NCBI RefSeq assembly: GCF_900110755.1
Contig: NZ_FOFF01000021.1
Coordinates: 62,001 to 126,000, forward strand
DNA length: 64,000 nt
Direction of reading: 5' to 3'
DNA from: Streptomyces sp. yr375
GTDB taxonomy: Bacteria > Actinomycetota > Actinomycetes > Streptomycetales > Streptomycetaceae
The notes beneath the pieces are model-generated. The model had not been told where the DNA came from. It ran no database searches and was given only the letters and a program-made list of their open reading frames with translations. Shown here piece after piece: positions 24,329 to 33,070 of this stretch. A program made the position numbers and the translations under genes. Position 1 is the stretch's first letter. Each line of letters begins with the position of its first letter.

Positions 24329-25455
24329 TGAGCTTTCTGAAGTGCATCACCAATCCGCTCAAGTGCGCCGTCGAGGTCCCGGCCAAGGCCGTCGTCTCGA
24401 CCGCCGTCCAGATCTTCGCGGAGGCCATCGGCAACGCCACCGCCGAGGTGCTGAAGTCCCTCAACGGCGTCTGGCTGCGCGTGGGGTCGGCGGCCGGGAG
24501 CAGCGGCGCGATCGACGACATCAACGCCGAGACGGAGTGGCTGGTCGCCTACATCGCGGTGGCCTCGCTGCTGGTCGCGGCGTTCAAGATGGCCATGGAC
24601 CGCAGAGGCGAACCCCTGCGCCCGGTGATCCGCGGCATGATGCGGGTGCTGCTGATCTCCACGGCCGGGACCTGGATCTTCCAGCGGCTGGCCACCGCCT
24701 CCGACAACTTCGCGTCGTACATCTACGAGAGATCGGAGCTGGGCGACAGAGCCTCGACGATCCTCGGAGTCGTCACCCTGCGGGTGCCGGGCCTGATCCT
24801 GGTCCTCGGACTCGTCGTCATGCTCGCGGCCATCGTGCAGATCGTCCTGATGTACGTACGCATCGGTGTGCTGATCCTGCTGCTGGGCACCCTGCCCCTG
24901 GCGGCGAGCGCGTCGATGACCGGCTGGGGCGAGAACTGGTGGCGCAAACACCTCGGCTGGCTGATCGCCTGGCTGCTCTACAAACCCGCCGCCGCCCTGG
25001 TCATCTACTCCGCCACCGCCATGACCCGGGACAGTGCCGGGCTGGACGCCAACATCGCGGGCCTCGGCATGCTGGTCCTCGCCGTGTTCGCGCTGCCGGC
25101 GCTGCTGCAGCTCGTGGTCCCGGCCACCGCGGCACTCGGCAGCGCGTCCGGCGGCGGCATGGTTCTCGGCGCGGCCTCCGACCTGACCGATCTCGGGAAA
25201 CAGGGCATGAAGGCCATGGCGACCGGCGCCGCCCCCGCACCCTCGGCTCCGTCGGCGGCGTCGGAGGGAAGCGTGTCGGCGAAGGGCCCGAGCGGCAGCG
25301 AGGCCCCACCCGACGACCCGGCCCCGGCGGCCAGCCCCCCGGCGGCCAGCCCCCCGGCGGGCAACCCGGCCGCGGCCCAGGCCATGGGCACCGCCGGAAG
25401 AATCGCCGCGGACTTTGCCACCCAGGTAGTCCACTCAGTGGACGACCAGGGGTAG
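24328..25455 (+). CDS. VirB6/TrbL-like polytopic membrane protein
   Basis: The 375-residue protein has about six to seven hydrophobic segments between residues 65 and 270 (for example VPGLILVLGLVVMLAAIVQI and IGVLILLLGTLPLAASAS). It then has a Ser/Ala/Pro-rich soluble tail with repeated PAASPPA. VirB6/TrbL proteins form the inner-membrane channel platform of T4SS. I start it at ATG 24328 (GGAGGATTG before it, sharing a base with the upstream TGA), not at the TTG three bases earlier. It belongs to the same operon as the two genes before it. Confidence 0.75.
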   Translation: MSFLKCITNPLKCAVEVPAKAVVSTAVQIFAEAIGNATAEVLKSLNGVWLRVGSAAGSSGAIDDINAETEWLVAYIAVASLLVAAFKMAMDRRGEPLRPVIRGMMRVLLISTAGTWIFQRLATASDNFASYIYERSELGDRASTILGVVTLRVPGLILVLGLVVMLAAIVQIVLMYVRIGVLILLLGTLPLAASASMTGWGENWWRKHLGWLIAWLLYKPAAALVIYSATAMTRDSAGLDANIAGLGMLVLAVFALPALLQLVVPATAALGSASGGGMVLGAASDLTDLGKQGMKAMATGAAPAPSAPSAASEGSVSAKGPSGSEAPPDDPAPAASPPAASPPAGNPAAAQAMGTAGRIAADFATQVVHSVDDQG

Positions 25456-25911
25456 CCGCCGCTCGACGACCCGCGACCACGGCCCCGGCGCGAACAAACC
25501 ACCACGCCCCGGGGCCCGACGCCCGGACAGACCGACACGACGAACCGCGCCACGCGCCAAGAACCGCGCCACCACACCGGACGACTCCCACACGGGACCA
25601 CCCCCCACAACCCCCGCTGCTCCACCCCGTGTTCACCCGCCACCACGCCCCGGGGCCCGACGCCCGAACAGACCGACACGACGAACCGCGCCACCGCCCG
25701 GACGAACCGGCGGGACGAACCGCGCCACGCGCCAAGAACCGCGCGCCCGCCCCGCACGGCTCCCACACGGGATTGCTTCCCCCAACCCCCGCCGCCCCAC
25801 CCCGAATTCACCCCCCACCCCGCCCCCCTGCCGACGGTCCGCACCCCCCCGCCGAACCGCATGCCCCCCTGGCCGGACCGACCAGGACGAGCCAGCACAA
25901 GGAGTTGGTCA
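25456..25911. repeat. Gap with long direct repeats inside the VirB-like module
   Basis: The 456-bp non-coding gap contains a direct repeat of about 53 bp, at roughly 25499-25552 and 25640-25693, differing at few positions. A shorter block (GACGAACCGCGCCACGCGCC) recurs at about 25723-25742. The repeats explain the similar but meaningless antisense reading frames there. Function unknown; they may be recombination scars or a protein-binding array. Confidence 0.6.
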
Positions 25912-27399
25912 ATGCCCGATTCAGCGCCACGTACCTACGGAAACTGGCGGCGTCCCCGTCCGGCGGGTCTCGGCCCGTTGGGGCTGATCGGAACCGTCGT
26001 GATGCTCGGCGGAATCATCCTGTCCCTGTTCGTCTCGCTGGTCTCCCTCAAGGCCGCCATCGTCGTCTTCGTCCTGGTCGCCTTCCTGGTCGCGGCCTTC
26101 GCCCTGCGCACCGCCGACGGCCGTAACGTCTTCAGCGCGCTGGGAGTGCGCGTGGGGTGGTCCCTGCGCAAGTCCAAGGGCTCCCACGTCTATGTCTCCG
26201 GCCCGCTCTCGCAGCGTCCGGGCGGCCGCTTCGCCCCGCCCGGGCTGCTGGCCAAGGTGGCCATGCTGGAGACCCGGGACCCGTCCGGCCGCCGCGTCGG
26301 CGTACTCCACCACCGGGGCCGCAACCTCTACACCCTGGTCCTGGCGTGTGAGGCCGAGGGCATCTCCCTGGTCGACTCCAGCCAGGTCGACCGCTGGGTC
26401 GGCGCCTGGGGCGGCTGGCTGGCGCGACTCTCCCAGGAACCCGGCCTGCGCGGCGCGGCCGTCGTCGTGGAGACCGCCCCCGACAGCGGCGTCCGGCTCG
26501 CCGCTGAGGTGCTGCCGCGGATCGTCGACGAAGCGCCGCCGCTGTCCCGCGCGGTGCTGGAGGAAGTGGTCAACACCAACCCGGTGACCGCGTCGGAGAC
26601 CAAGGTGTACGTCACCCTGACGTATCAACCGCCCCGAGCCGGCCAGCGGCCCGCAGCCGTCGCCGAGCAACTGGCCGACCGTATCCCGAGTCTGGCGGCC
26701 GGCCTGGTCGGGGCCGGAACCACCGCGGTGCGCCCCCTCTCGGCGGTCGGCATCTCCGAGAGCGTCCGTGCGGCGTTCGATCCGACCGTCGCCTCCAGGA
26801 TCGCCGCCGCCCACGAGGACGGCGGTGACACGGGCCTCGAATGGAGCGACGCCGGACCGGCCGTCACGCTGGAGACACCGGACCACTACGAGCACGACGC
26901 GTCGTACTCCCGAAGCTGGCTGCTCTCACTCGCGCCCCGGGGCGCGGTCTACTCGTCCGTGCTGCGGGAACTGCTCCTGCCCACCCAGGACATCCGCCGC
27001 AAGCGGATCGCCCTCTTCTACCGGCCGCTGCCGCAGGCCACCGCCGCCCGGCTGGTCGAGGCCGACCGGCGGGCAGCGCTGTTCAGGGCTTCCTCCAACG
27101 GCAAGAAGCAGACGAACGCCCGGGCCCAGGCCGAACTCGCGGCCGCCGAACAGACCGCGCAGGAAGAGGCGTCGGGGGCCGGGCTCGTCGAGTTCTCGAT
27201 CATGGTCTCCGTCACGGTCGACACGGAGCTGCAACTGAACCGCGCCGAATCCCTGATCGACGAGCAACAGGCCGCCGCCCGCATCCAGTTGCGGCCGGCC
27301 CGCCGCACCCAGGCGGCGGCCTTCACCTGCACCCTCCCGGTCGGCCTGCTGCCCTGGGAACTTACCCTCATGCCCCAGCAGATCAGGGAGGCGCTGTGA
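25912..27399 (+). CDS. SCO6880-family protein (PrgI-like/T4SS-associated)
   Basis: The 495-residue protein has two hydrophobic helices near the N-terminus (about 20-60, PLGLIGTVVMLGGIILSL then ALKAAIVVFVLVAFLV-like sequence) and then a large soluble domain. It resembles the Streptomyces SCO6880 family, which sits with VirB4-type ATPases and is thought to be an inner-membrane component. No Walker motif is visible. The ATG at 25912 follows AAGGAGTTGGTCA; an in-frame ATG 51 bp upstream lacks a site. It is followed by the ATPase gene of the module, giving the usual pairing of these two. Confidence 0.75.
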   Translation: MPDSAPRTYGNWRRPRPAGLGPLGLIGTVVMLGGIILSLFVSLVSLKAAIVVFVLVAFLVAAFALRTADGRNVFSALGVRVGWSLRKSKGSHVYVSGPLSQRPGGRFAPPGLLAKVAMLETRDPSGRRVGVLHHRGRNLYTLVLACEAEGISLVDSSQVDRWVGAWGGWLARLSQEPGLRGAAVVVETAPDSGVRLAAEVLPRIVDEAPPLSRAVLEEVVNTNPVTASETKVYVTLTYQPPRAGQRPAAVAEQLADRIPSLAAGLVGAGTTAVRPLSAVGISESVRAAFDPTVASRIAAAHEDGGDTGLEWSDAGPAVTLETPDHYEHDASYSRSWLLSLAPRGAVYSSVLRELLLPTQDIRRKRIALFYRPLPQATAARLVEADRRAALFRASSNGKKQTNARAQAELAAAEQTAQEEASGAGLVEFSIMVSVTVDTELQLNRAESLIDEQQAAARIQLRPARRTQAAAFTCTLPVGLLPWELTLMPQQIREAL

Positions 27400-27620
27400 G
27401 CCCCCGCACATTCACGGCTGCGAATGAGACACCCGACACGGCGGCGCGTACCACCTCATGGCGCGACCCGTTCCCTCCCGGAGGGAGCCTCGGAGTCTCC
27501 TCTCTCGAGGCGGTAGGCCCGGTGCGGTCCTCGTCCCGTCGACGACCGCGGCTCAGCGGCGGCCTCTTGCCGCACGCACCCCGACCCACCCCCCTCATCG
27601 GCTCCCAGGACGTGCCATGA
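27396..27620 (+). CDS. Possible small overlapping ORF
   Basis: A GTG overlapping the SCO6880-family stop (GTGA) is preceded by a strong AGGGAGG. It opens 74 codons of Arg/Pro/Ser-rich low-complexity sequence with no recognisable fold. The signals favour translation, but the composition does not. Confidence 0.3.
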   Translation: MSPRTFTAANETPDTAARTTSWRDPFPPGGSLGVSSLEAVGPVRSSSRRRPRLSGGLLPHAPRPTPLIGSQDVP

Positions 27621-27832
27621 GTCCGAGGCCGGTCTGACGGCCTGACGTCCTGACCTCCTGACCTCCTGACGTCGTCCTCCCGATCCGCGCGGAGCGCAGC
27701 GCGTATCCCGAAGCGGCGGGCAGGGTGCCTCGAAGCGCCGGACGGTCGCCTCTCGGAGCCACGGCCGAAAAGGCGACCGCAGCAGCCACCGCCGGCCCCG
27801 CCGGGCCGGCGGACAACCCTAGGGAGCACCCC
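27400..27832. other. Gap before the VirB4-like ATPase gene
   Basis: Apart from the possible small ORF, this stretch has short tandem CTGAC(C/G)TC units near 27630-27675 and nothing else I can support. Confidence 0.4.
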
Positions 27833-29857
27833 ATGAGCAAACATCGGTTCACCCCCGACCTACAGGCGCCCGAGCCGGACCAGGACCCGTCCTCATTACC
27901 GCAGCCGAGGGGGCGGCGGCGGAAGAAGGAGAAGTCGGCCGGGGACACCACCCTCGCGCAGAAGCCCTCGACCAGCCGCCACAAGCGGGTGCCCTACAGC
28001 GCCGACGGCCCCGTCGCGCACGCCACCGCCGAGCGGCTCACCACCCGGGGCTGGACCGGCCCCGCCGGCGGCCGGGTCGGCCACGCGGACCCCCCGTCCC
28101 TGTGGCGGGCCACCACCGTGCAGGCCTGCGGCCTGTGGCCGTTCGCCGCTTCGGCCACCGCGCCGACCACCGGCGTCCCCCTGGGCCCGCATCTGCGCAC
28201 CGGAACGATGGTGTGCGGCGACCCCATCTCATGGTTCGCCCGGGCAAACTATCTCTCCAACCCGTCGATGTTCATGCTCGGCATGCCCGGACTCGGCAAG
28301 TCCACCCTGGTCAACCGCATGCTGATCGGCCTGGCCGCGACGGGTGTCGTCCCCATGGTCCTCGGCGACCTCAAGCCGGACTACGCGCAGACCGTACGGG
28401 CCCTGGGCGGCCAGGTCATCAAGATCGGCCGCGGGGTCGGGGGCATCAACATCCTCGATCCGGGCGCCATGGGCAAGACCGCCCACCGCATCGGCGGCCG
28501 GGCGGGCGAGGCGCTCGCGGCCGAGGCGCACGGCCGCGTCCTCAACACGCTGACGGCGCTGATCTCGGTCGTCCGCTCCGGTCAGGTCGACGACCACGAA
28601 CAGGCCATCCTCTCCGTCTGCCTGAACCTGCTGACGGAACGGCATCCCCCGGGCAGGCCCCCGACCCTGCCGGACCTGGTGCGCCTGCTCGACGAGGGGC
28701 CGCCCCGGCTCAGGTCGGTCGCCCTGGACCGGGGGCAGGCGACCCGCTACCAGGAGGCGGTGGACCCGCTGCTGCGCTCGCTCATCGGCGTGCTCAGCGG
28801 CGCGCTGGGCAGTTGCTTCGCCGGCGAGAGCACCACGCGGATGGACCTCGACGCGCCCGCCGTGTGCATGGACATCTCCCGTATCGGTGAAGCCGACACC
28901 CAGTTGACGGCGGCCGCGATGCTCGCCTCGTGGTCCGACGGGCTCGGCGCGGTGGCGGCGGCGGGCGCGCTCGCGGACGCCGGGCTCGCGCCCCAGCGGT
29001 GGTACCTCACCGTGCTCGACGAGCTGTGGCGCCCGCTGCGGGCGGCGTCCGGCATCGTGAACCGGATCGACGCGCTGACCCGGCTCAACCGGACCATGGG
29101 CGTCGGCAGCGTGATGATCACGCACACGCTGAAGGACGCGGCGGCCCTCGACTCCGGCGCGGACCGGGCCAAGGCCGACGGTCTGGCGGAACGCGCGGGC
29201 ATGGTGGTGTGCGCGGGGCTGCCGGAACGCGAACTGGAGGATCTCAGCAGGATCGTCCACTTCTCGCGGGCCGAGATCGACCTCGTCTCGTCCTGGTCGT
29301 CCCCAGAGGGCTGGAACAGGGCCGCCGACCCGGGCGGCGCCCCCGGCCGGGGCAAGTTCCTGATCAAGGTCGGTGGCCGCCCCGGCGTTCCCTTCCGGCT
29401 CGCGGCGACCCAGCAGGAGCTGGCCCTGCACGACACCAGTTCCCGCTGGTCGCAGGAGGCGCGTACGTTCACCGCGCCGCCGCCGCTGCCCCCGGAGATG
29501 ACCATGAAGCTGTACCTGCCGGAGGTCCGCACGGCCCCGCGCGGTCAGCGCCCGGCACCCGTCCAGCACGCCCAGCACGCCCAGCCGCGTCAGTCGGTGC
29601 TGCCCCTGGCCGAGCCGGCCTGGGCACCGCAGATCGACTGGCTGGCGGAGGCGGCGGCCCAGGCGCAATGGTCGCCGCAGGCCGCCCGACCTCACCCCCC
29701 GACCCCGACTCCTACCCTCGCCCCGACCCCGTACCAGGAGCCGCAGAGCGACGCCACCGCCGTACTGGGACGGATCGGACCCCGCCGGCCGCAACCGGGG
29801 CGGGCACGGCCGGAGCCGGTGTCGCACGACGGCCACCGTGCCTGGGGCACCCCATGA
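27833..29857 (+). CDS. VirB4/TraG-like ATPase of the secretion module, TTA at codon 22
   Basis: The 674-residue protein has a basic, disordered N-terminus (about 60 residues). It then has an ATPase domain with Walker A MLGMPGLGKSTLVNR (about residue 150), Walker B YLTVLDELWRPL (about 392) and a downstream HTLKDAAALDS segment. This is the arrangement of VirB4/TraG-type motors that energise T4SS substrate transfer. The C-terminal 100 residues are Pro/Gln-rich. The start ATG follows AGGGAG. Codon 22 is TTA, so translation needs bldA tRNA. The SCO6880-family partner lies upstream. Whether the substrate is DNA or protein cannot be told; no relaxase is present. Confidence 0.85.
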   Translation: MSKHRFTPDLQAPEPDQDPSSLPQPRGRRRKKEKSAGDTTLAQKPSTSRHKRVPYSADGPVAHATAERLTTRGWTGPAGGRVGHADPPSLWRATTVQACGLWPFAASATAPTTGVPLGPHLRTGTMVCGDPISWFARANYLSNPSMFMLGMPGLGKSTLVNRMLIGLAATGVVPMVLGDLKPDYAQTVRALGGQVIKIGRGVGGINILDPGAMGKTAHRIGGRAGEALAAEAHGRVLNTLTALISVVRSGQVDDHEQAILSVCLNLLTERHPPGRPPTLPDLVRLLDEGPPRLRSVALDRGQATRYQEAVDPLLRSLIGVLSGALGSCFAGESTTRMDLDAPAVCMDISRIGEADTQLTAAAMLASWSDGLGAVAAAGALADAGLAPQRWYLTVLDELWRPLRAASGIVNRIDALTRLNRTMGVGSVMITHTLKDAAALDSGADRAKADGLAERAGMVVCAGLPERELEDLSRIVHFSRAEIDLVSSWSSPEGWNRAADPGGAPGRGKFLIKVGGRPGVPFRLAATQQELALHDTSSRWSQEARTFTAPPPLPPEMTMKLYLPEVRTAPRGQRPAPVQHAQHAQPRQSVLPLAEPAWAPQIDWLAEAAAQAQWSPQAARPHPPTPTPTLAPTPYQEPQSDATAVLGRIGPRRPQPGRARPEPVSHDGHRAWGTP

Positions 29858-29953
29858 CAGCCGGCTCGCCGACCCGCTGAGTACGCCCGCCCGGGCGCGG
29901 CCGCGTCCGGGCGGGCAACTCGACGGCGTCTGCGTCGCGGCCTCGCCGACGGA

Positions 29954-29994
29954 GAGACGGTCCCGTCCGGATGACACCGGAACCGGACCGTCTC
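29954..29994. terminator. Hairpin after the ATPase gene
   Basis: GAGACGGTCC (29954-29963) pairs with GGACCGTCTC (29985-29994) about 100 bp downstream of the ATPase stop. Confidence 0.5.
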
Positions 29995-30030
29995 CGGGAA
30001 GCCGGCGGTGAGGCCGTGGGCCGGCCGAAG

Positions 30031-30070
30031 GCGGGGCCGTACGTCGTCCTCGGACGACGTACGGCCCCGC
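30031..30070. terminator. Long bidirectional terminator hairpin
   Basis: Perfect 19-bp arms (30031-30049 and 30052-30070) close on a 2-nt loop. The hairpin lies between the converging ATPase and lytic transglycosylase genes, 14 bp from the latter's stop. Confidence 0.8.
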
Positions 30071-30083
30071 TCCTCGACAGCGC

Positions 30084-30725
30084 TCAGCTACCGGACCCGG
30101 TCTGGTACCGGGGGATCAGCTTCTGTACGCCGCTGACGTACTCCCGTGCCCCGTCGCCCGCCGGCATCCCCCGCTGCCGCTGCACGGCGTCGAGCCCGGA
30201 GTGATAGGCCGCCAGGGTCAGTTCGAGCAAGTCGCCTTCAGCTGACTGCTTCTCCTTGAGCCGCTCGACTCCGTCGGCGAGGGCACAGTCGAAGCGGCCG
30301 AGCGCCATGACGGCGTCCCCCGGATCGAGTGGGCTGATACGGCCGTTGCCGTCATCGTCGGACGCCCATTCCGCGAAGTCCGCCGGTGTCAGTCCGACGA
30401 GCGCCCGGGACTCCGTCGGGGAGGCGTCCGGTACGGGCTCCGCCGAACTCACCGAACCCGCCGAACCCGCCGACCACCCGGTCTCGGTGTCGAGCTGCGC
30501 GGCGACGACGGACGGCAGCACGACATCGCAGACGGAACCGGCGCGGATCACCCATTTCACATACGCGGGAGGGACCTTGGAGGTGTCGAACGCCTGCTGC
30601 CGCTGATCGTCCCCGTCATTCAGCTTCGAGCCGGACACGCCCACCATCATGACCAGGGGAAGCAGACACAGCGCCAGCGCCCCGCCCGCCGACCACAGGG
30701 CGAGCTTGCGCAGATCACCGGCCAC
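30084..30725 (-). CDS. Lytic-transglycosylase-like protein with N-terminal membrane anchor
   Basis: The 213-residue protein has one N-terminal hydrophobic segment (LWSAGGALALCLLPLVMMVG, about 10-30) and an SLT-type domain outside the cell. The catalytic Glu is likely in AQLDTETGW (about residue 82). The family pattern follows: LTPADFAEWASDDDGNGRIS, DPGDAVMALGRF, and LAAYHSGLDAVQ. Such enzymes cut peptidoglycan to let T4SS machinery through the wall, matching its place in the module. I start it at GTG 30725, which has GGGGAGG upstream; a longer frame to 30785 has no site. It is divergent from the second VirB2-like gene. Confidence 0.8.
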   Translation of the reverse strand: MAGDLRKLALWSAGGALALCLLPLVMMVGVSGSKLNDGDDQRQQAFDTSKVPPAYVKWVIRAGSVCDVVLPSVVAAQLDTETGWSAGSAGSVSSAEPVPDASPTESRALVGLTPADFAEWASDDDGNGRISPLDPGDAVMALGRFDCALADGVERLKEKQSAEGDLLELTLAAYHSGLDAVQRQRGMPAGDGAREYVSGVQKLIPRYQTGSGS

Positions 30726-30859
30726 GACGACCTCCCCCGGTGCGCACCCGACGCGCGTCCACCGCGCCCAGGGCCACCGCCACATCCACAGCCCTGTCCC
30801 ACTCGGTGACAGCCATGCCTTCGGCCACGGCGGCCGAAGCCACGAAAGGACCAGCCCTC

Positions 30860-31096
30860 ATGAATCCCCTGGCCATCGACCCGACGGTGACCGCCCCGCT
30901 CGACGACGTACTGGCGCTGCTCTCCTGGCTGGTGACGGCTGCAGGCGTCGGGGGCCTGCTCTGGCTGGGCGCGTCGATGGCGCTCTCCGTCAGGTCCGGC
31001 CAGTCCGTGGGGGACTTCATGGAGAGCTTCCTGATGGTGATGGTGGCCTGCTCGCTCGCGGTGACGGCGGGTCCGCTGGTGGCGTTCGTCCTGTGA
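30860..31096 (+). CDS. Second VirB2/TrbC-like small membrane protein
   Basis: The 78-residue protein has two hydrophobic helices (about 18-42 and 55-78) separated by a short loop (LSVRSGQSVGDFMES), like the protein at 23259-23534. Both end in TAGPLV(A/N)FVL, so they are paralogues at the two ends of the module. AAAGGA lies 8 bp before the ATG at 30860. It probably forms, or caps, the pilus-like part of the secretion channel. Confidence 0.7.
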   Translation: MNPLAIDPTVTAPLDDVLALLSWLVTAAGVGGLLWLGASMALSVRSGQSVGDFMESFLMVMVACSLAVTAGPLVAFVL

Positions 31097-31242
31097 AGGC
31101 GACGGCCAACGGGATCCCGGGGAGCGAAGGAGGGCGAGAACGCGAACACGTCTACCTCTCTTCCGAGGCCCTGCGGTTCGCTGTGGGGCGGTTTGTCGGC
31201 CCCGCAGAGCAGGGAGTCTGCCGCACATCATGGACCACCACT

Positions 31243-31283
31243 CCTTAAGCCCGGCCAAAAAACCTTAAGGAATCTTTAGATTC
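31243..31283. promoter_or_regulatory. Candidate operator region of the ligase operon
   Basis: CCTTAAG at 31243-31249 is repeated as the palindrome CCTTAAGG at 31262-31269. The latter runs into a perfect inverted repeat GGAATCT-TT-AGATTCC (31268-31283). These AT-rich elements lie 100-140 bp upstream of the ligase start and stand out in this GC-rich genome. Confidence 0.45.
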
Positions 31284-31384
31284 CGGTGCATTCATGGTGC
31301 GGGGCCTATCCCTAAGTAGGATTGACGGGCAAGATCGTCCGTGCAAGCATGCGTTGATCCGTTCCATCGAAGGAGGTCGCTGTC

Positions 31385-32941
31385 TTGATCTCAGGTAATG
31401 CGTGGGAATTCGAAGACAAGGCTCGTACGGATTCCCTGCTCGTTGCCGCGTGTCGTCGATTCGGGGAATCGACGGCCGTCATCGGTGGCGACTCGGAGAT
31501 TTCATTCGGTCAGCTCCTTTCGGATTCCCAGGAAATCGCTTCGAGGCTGCGAGAAACGGGGATCGGGCCGGGTACGGCTGTCGCATTGATCGTCGCCAAC
31601 CGGCTCGGCGACATCGCCGCACAATTAGGCATCTGGCTCGCCGGGGGTGCGGTCGTCCCGCTCAACGCCGCATTACCGCCGACAGCCGTCCAGCGCGTGC
31701 TGCGCCGTTCGGGAGCCCGGCTGGCCGTGTCCTGCGAGGGGGAACTCCCCTCGGACTGGGCGGAACACCACGCGATACGTACGAAGTTCCTGTCCACCGG
31801 GATCCACGCCGTCGAACTCGCCGATGACGACCTGCCGGTGTCCGTCCGGCGGGACACGGCTCTGGTGGCCTTCTCGTCCGGCTCGACAGGCGAGCCCAAG
31901 GCCATCGAGCTGTCTCACGCGGCGTTCGCGAACAAACTCATGGCCATTCAGTCGGTACTGCGTTTCGCTTCGGGCCAGCGGGCGCTGCACGTACTCCAGT
32001 TGAACTTCACCTTCGGCCAGTGGACGGCGCTGCTGACCCTCCTGACGGGGGGCGTGGTCGAGCTGATGCCGGCGTTCAGCCCCCGGCGGCTGCACGAGCG
32101 GCTGGCCCAAGGGGATGTCGACCGGGTCGCGGTCGTCCCCACCATGCTCCGCATGCTGTCCCGGTTCCAGGAATCCGACCCCGCCACCGACCCCGCCACC
32201 GAGCCCACCACCGAGCCCGCTTCCTGGCCGACCGGACGAGCCGGCGTGGGACCGAAGCTGTGGATCGCCGGGGGCGAGCCGCTCTCGGCGGGACTGGGAC
32301 GGAAGGTCCAGCACCACTACCCCGGCTCGCTGATCACGGACGTCTACGGGCTCAGCGAGACCTCGACCTCCGATCTGATCCTGCGCCCGGAGGACTACCA
32401 GGACGGCGCCGGCACGATCGGCACGCCCAGTCCCGGTGTCGTCTGCCGGATCGACGCGCCGCCCGGTGAAACCGGGGAGATCCAGATCAGCACGCCGTTC
32501 CTCATGTCCGGCTATGTCGACGCCGCCGAGGAGACCCACCGCGCCGCCCCGGACGGCTGGTTCCGCACGGGAGACATCGGCCGGATCCGGCCCGACGGCC
32601 GGGTGGAACTCATGGGGCGCGCCAAAACCATGATCTCCCGAGGAGCCGTCAAGGTCTCGCCCCTCGAAATCGAGTCCGCTTACGCCGGCAACATGGCGTG
32701 GACCGACTGTCTGGCTGTCGGCGTGCCGGACGAAGTCCTCGGAGAAACGATTCACCTCCTTATCGCACAGCCGGGCTCCGCTCTCGACACCGAAGAATTG
32801 CGCCAGTGGGGCAGAAAACATCTGGAGCCGGGAAAGATTCCCGACGCATTCCACCTGGTGGACCGGATTCCCCTGGGCGAGACGGGAAAGGCCGATCGGA
32901 GGGCCGCCGCGGCATTCGCGACGGAGGCGGCCGGCGCCTGA
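31385..32941 (+). CDS. Acyl/aminoacyl-adenylate ligase (ANL superfamily), two TTA codons
   Basis: The 518-residue stand-alone adenylating enzyme has A3 SSGSTGEPKAIELSH (about residue 165), A5 VYGLSETS (about 320), A7 FRTGDIG, A8 GRAKTMISRGAVKVSP and the A10 Lys in PLGETGKADRR (about 500). The enzyme therefore looks intact. A short TDPATEPTTEPA-rich stretch near 262-275 is low complexity. The TTG start at 31385 follows AAGGAGG at good spacing. Codons 81 and 97 are TTA, so bldA should gate the whole operon. No carrier protein gene is near, so the acyl group may go to CoA, a free amine (perhaps via the acyltransferase at the operon's end) or a carrier encoded elsewhere. Confidence 0.92.
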   Translation: MISGNAWEFEDKARTDSLLVAACRRFGESTAVIGGDSEISFGQLLSDSQEIASRLRETGIGPGTAVALIVANRLGDIAAQLGIWLAGGAVVPLNAALPPTAVQRVLRRSGARLAVSCEGELPSDWAEHHAIRTKFLSTGIHAVELADDDLPVSVRRDTALVAFSSGSTGEPKAIELSHAAFANKLMAIQSVLRFASGQRALHVLQLNFTFGQWTALLTLLTGGVVELMPAFSPRRLHERLAQGDVDRVAVVPTMLRMLSRFQESDPATDPATEPTTEPASWPTGRAGVGPKLWIAGGEPLSAGLGRKVQHHYPGSLITDVYGLSETSTSDLILRPEDYQDGAGTIGTPSPGVVCRIDAPPGETGEIQISTPFLMSGYVDAAEETHRAAPDGWFRTGDIGRIRPDGRVELMGRAKTMISRGAVKVSPLEIESAYAGNMAWTDCLAVGVPDEVLGETIHLLIAQPGSALDTEELRQWGRKHLEPGKIPDAFHLVDRIPLGETGKADRRAAAAFATEAAGA

Positions 32942-33070
32942 CGGCGCTGCGCTTGTCCATGCCCACACCCATACCCATTTCCACCGGCACACAAGTAACC
33001 CGTGAAATCCTGGAACGCCAGCTCACATTCTCTTCCAGCTCATATTCCCCTTGAAGGCAGAGGCACAGCC

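Noticed and set aside
25499..25742. CRISPR or att repeats in the VirB-like module
   Set aside because: Only two to three copies, unequal in length, with no integrase, tRNA or cas gene beside them.
23259..31096. Complete integrative conjugative element
   Set aside because: No relaxase, integrase, replication gene or attachment site was found, so only a secretion-like module is claimed.
31385..32941. NRPS adenylation module
   Set aside because: Only the adenylating domain is present; no condensation, carrier or thioesterase domain follows it.
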